From: Gemmatimonadota bacterium | GTDB taxonomy: Bacteria; Gemmatimonadota; Gemmatimonadetes; Longimicrobiales; Gaopeijiaceae | DNA: 34,166 bases | Assembly: GCA_002724575.1 (NCBI GenBank) | Contig: PBPC01000039.1 | Coordinates: 1 to 34,166, forward strand | Reading direction: 5' to 3' | Part shown: one piece after another, positions 32,925 to 34,166 of the stretch | Numbering within the stretch: position 1 is the first letter of the stretch | How the letters are laid out: each line of letters opens with the position of its first letter | Position numbers and translations under genes: made by a program | The notes under the pieces: model-generated | The model's database searches: none | What the model saw: the letters and a program-made list of their open reading frames with translations, nothing else | What the model was told of the DNA's origin: nothing

Positions 32925-32949
32925 TGTTCAAATCATTGTGGAGGATGGA

Positions 32950-34166
32950 ATGAAATCCGTTCCGTGGTTAGGACTCGTCGTTCTGCTTCTAGCATCACCT
33001 CTTCAGGTAGATGCTCAGCAGATCACGGGTACTGTCCGAGACCAAGCTTCAGGTTCAGCGGTCGCTAATGCCCAGGTTTTCATCGAAGCACTCGACATTG
33101 GAGTGCTGACCCAATCAAGTGGCCAGTATCTCTTGTTGGGGGTTCCGGTGGGAACGCATACCGTAACGGTTACCTCACTTGGCTACAGGACTACAACAGG
33201 TACTGTATCGGTCAGTGAGGGAGGGACAGGAGTTCTAGATTTTACGATTAGTGCTGAAGCTCTGCAGCTTGATGAGATTCTAGTGACAGGGACTGCTACG
33301 GGATCCAGGGCTCGAGAGATCGGGAACGCTGTTGGGCGACTGGATGCCAGCGTAGCTGAGGTGCAGCCTATCATTAACATGTCTGACCTTCTCCGTGGCC
33401 GGATGCCTGGTGTAGTGATACAGCAAGGCTCCGGAGATGTTGGCACGGCCTCCACAATCAAGATCCGCGGTAGTTCGACTATGCGGCTCGTGAACGATGG
33501 ACCTCTCGTCTACATCGACGGGGTGAGGGCGAGTAACCGAATGGAAAGTGGAGGAAGGGACGTCTCCCGTATTGACGACCTTGATCCCGCGATGATCGAA
33601 AGCTTGGAAGTGATCAAGGGTCCGGCCGCTGCGACACTCTACGGTACGGAAGCTGCCAACGGCGTGATCAATATCACAACGAAGAAAGGTGCTGTTGGTG
33701 AAGCCCAATGGAACTTCACGATGCGCCAGGGAAGCCAATGGTTCCGCGATCCTGCTGGTCGTACTCCGACCAACTGGGGAGTAAACCCGAATACTGGCCA
33801 GATTGAATCACTCAACATCCTGGAGAATAAGACCGAACGGGATTTGATCTTCAGCAATGGGCACACCCAATATTACGGCATAGATGTTTCTGGTGGCTCT
33901 GACCGTTTCCGTTACTTCGTTGCCGGGTCAGCTGCCATGGATGATGGAGTGACCGAAAATAGCTGGGCTAATAAGTACAACGGTCGACTCAACATCACCG
34001 CGCAGCCGAATGACAATGTCACGTTGACTGCAAATGCTGGTATCGGACTGATTCGTATGCGGATTCCCAGTGATTATCCCTATGAAGAGGCCGTTTATGC
34101 AGGACCAATCGACTGTGCTCGCGTTCCTGATCGCCGCTGCTACCGCAGGGGAATTCCAGAGGCTCG
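32950..34166 (+). CDS. TonB-dependent outer-membrane receptor, SusC/RagA-like (3' end outside window)
   Basis: The gene starts at ATG 32950 with GGAGG five bases upstream and stays open to the window edge (about 405 codons seen). A signal peptide (MKSVPWLGLVVLLLASP..., ending DAQ) is followed by a carboxypeptidase-regulatory-like beta domain (about 25-105; ITGTVRDQASGSAVANAQVF, LGYRTTTGTVSV). Then come the linker LQLDEILVTGTATGSR and the plug domain: LLRGRMPGVVIQQGSGD, IKIRGSSTM, PLVYIDGVRA, IESLEVIKGPAAATLYGTEAANGVINITTKKG. The beginning of the barrel follows. Such receptors import ligands across the outer membrane using TonB. The SusC-like plug with no visible partner before it is common in Gemmatimonadota and Bacteroidota; a SusD-like gene would be expected after the window. 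The ligand is unknown. Confidence 0.9.
   Translation, partial: MKSVPWLGLVVLLLASPLQVDAQQITGTVRDQASGSAVANAQVFIEALDIGVLTQSSGQYLLLGVPVGTHTVTVTSLGYRTTTGTVSVSEGGTGVLDFTISAEALQLDEILVTGTATGSRAREIGNAVGRLDASVAEVQPIINMSDLLRGRMPGVVIQQGSGDVGTASTIKIRGSSTMRLVNDGPLVYIDGVRASNRMESGGRDVSRIDDLDPAMIESLEVIKGPAAATLYGTEAANGVINITTKKGAVGEAQWNFTMRQGSQWFRDPAGRTPTNWGVNPNTGQIESLNILENKTERDLIFSNGHTQYYGIDVSGGSDRFRYFVAGSAAMDDGVTENSWANKYNGRLNITAQPNDNVTLTANAGIGLIRMRIPSDYPYEEAVYAGPIDCARVPDRRCYRRGIPEA

Noticed and set aside
33280-33738. 152-residue open frame on the minus strand
   Set aside because: It is antisense to the TonB receptor plug domain; the plus-strand frame is the coding one although it runs off the window.

Overview
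The window looks like chromosomal DNA from a Gram-negative, probably marine or host-associated bacterium. I infer Gemmatimonadota. It carries a TonB-dependent receptor with a carboxypeptidase-like N-terminal extension and a SusC/RagA-style plug, many secreted hydrolases with a signal peptide ending in Ala-Gln, a PD40-propeller/CehA-McbA fusion, and GGAGG-type ribosome binding sites. GC content is moderate. The phylum assignment is an inference from family content, not a measurement. No tRNA, rRNA, CRISPR array, insertion sequence or transcription-regulator gene was found.

Layout. (1) 1-1505 (+): 3' part of a penicillin acylase-family hydrolase. (2) 1559-4066 (-): a secreted double-amidohydrolase protein, convergent with it. 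(3) 4067-4409: a more AT-rich gap with an imperfect hairpin and two tiny overlapping membrane-peptide ORFs (+). (4) 14232 down to 4410 (-): a nine-gene operon encoding two DUF4438 proteins, an LDH2/MDH2-type dehydrogenase, an M24 peptidase-fold protein with altered metal ligands, an amidohydrolase, an aminotransferase, a GHL6-like TIM-barrel protein, and the two ATPases of a peptide-type ABC transporter. (5) 14233-14413: the divergent control region, with two short hairpins. (6) 14414-27682 (+): a thirteen-gene operon encoding an M32 carboxypeptidase, a second aminotransferase, a VOC protein, a PuuE-type allantoinase-family protein, an AllA-type ureidoglycolate lyase-family protein, an NAD-dependent epimerase, a Gfo/Idh/MocA oxidoreductase, the solute-binding lipoprotein and two permeases of the ABC transporter, a second Gfo/Idh/MocA oxidoreductase, an SDR and an M20 peptidase. 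(7) 27806-34166 (+): four separately spaced secreted or envelope proteins: a beta-lactamase-fold serine hydrolase, a PD40-CehA/McbA protein, a His-rich secreted protein of unknown function, and the start of a SusC-like TonB receptor that runs off the window.

How the genes fit together. The two divergent operons (about 23 kb) look like one regulated catabolic locus. Together they encode exactly one complete peptide/nickel-type ABC importer, with the SBP and permeases on one arm and both ATPases on the other. Many genes overlap by 4 bp (ATGA, GTGA or TTGA). Around the importer sit several peptidase or amidase folds (M32, M20, M24-like, amidohydrolase), two closely similar aminotransferases, several NAD(P)-dependent oxidoreductases and an allantoin-pathway-like pair. 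The likely role is import and complete breakdown of a nitrogen-rich, amide-containing compound, such as a modified or cyclic peptide, a glycopeptide or a ureide. The substrate cannot be read from sequence alone. The tandem DUF4438 pair that opens the left operon has no assigned function and is the most novel component.
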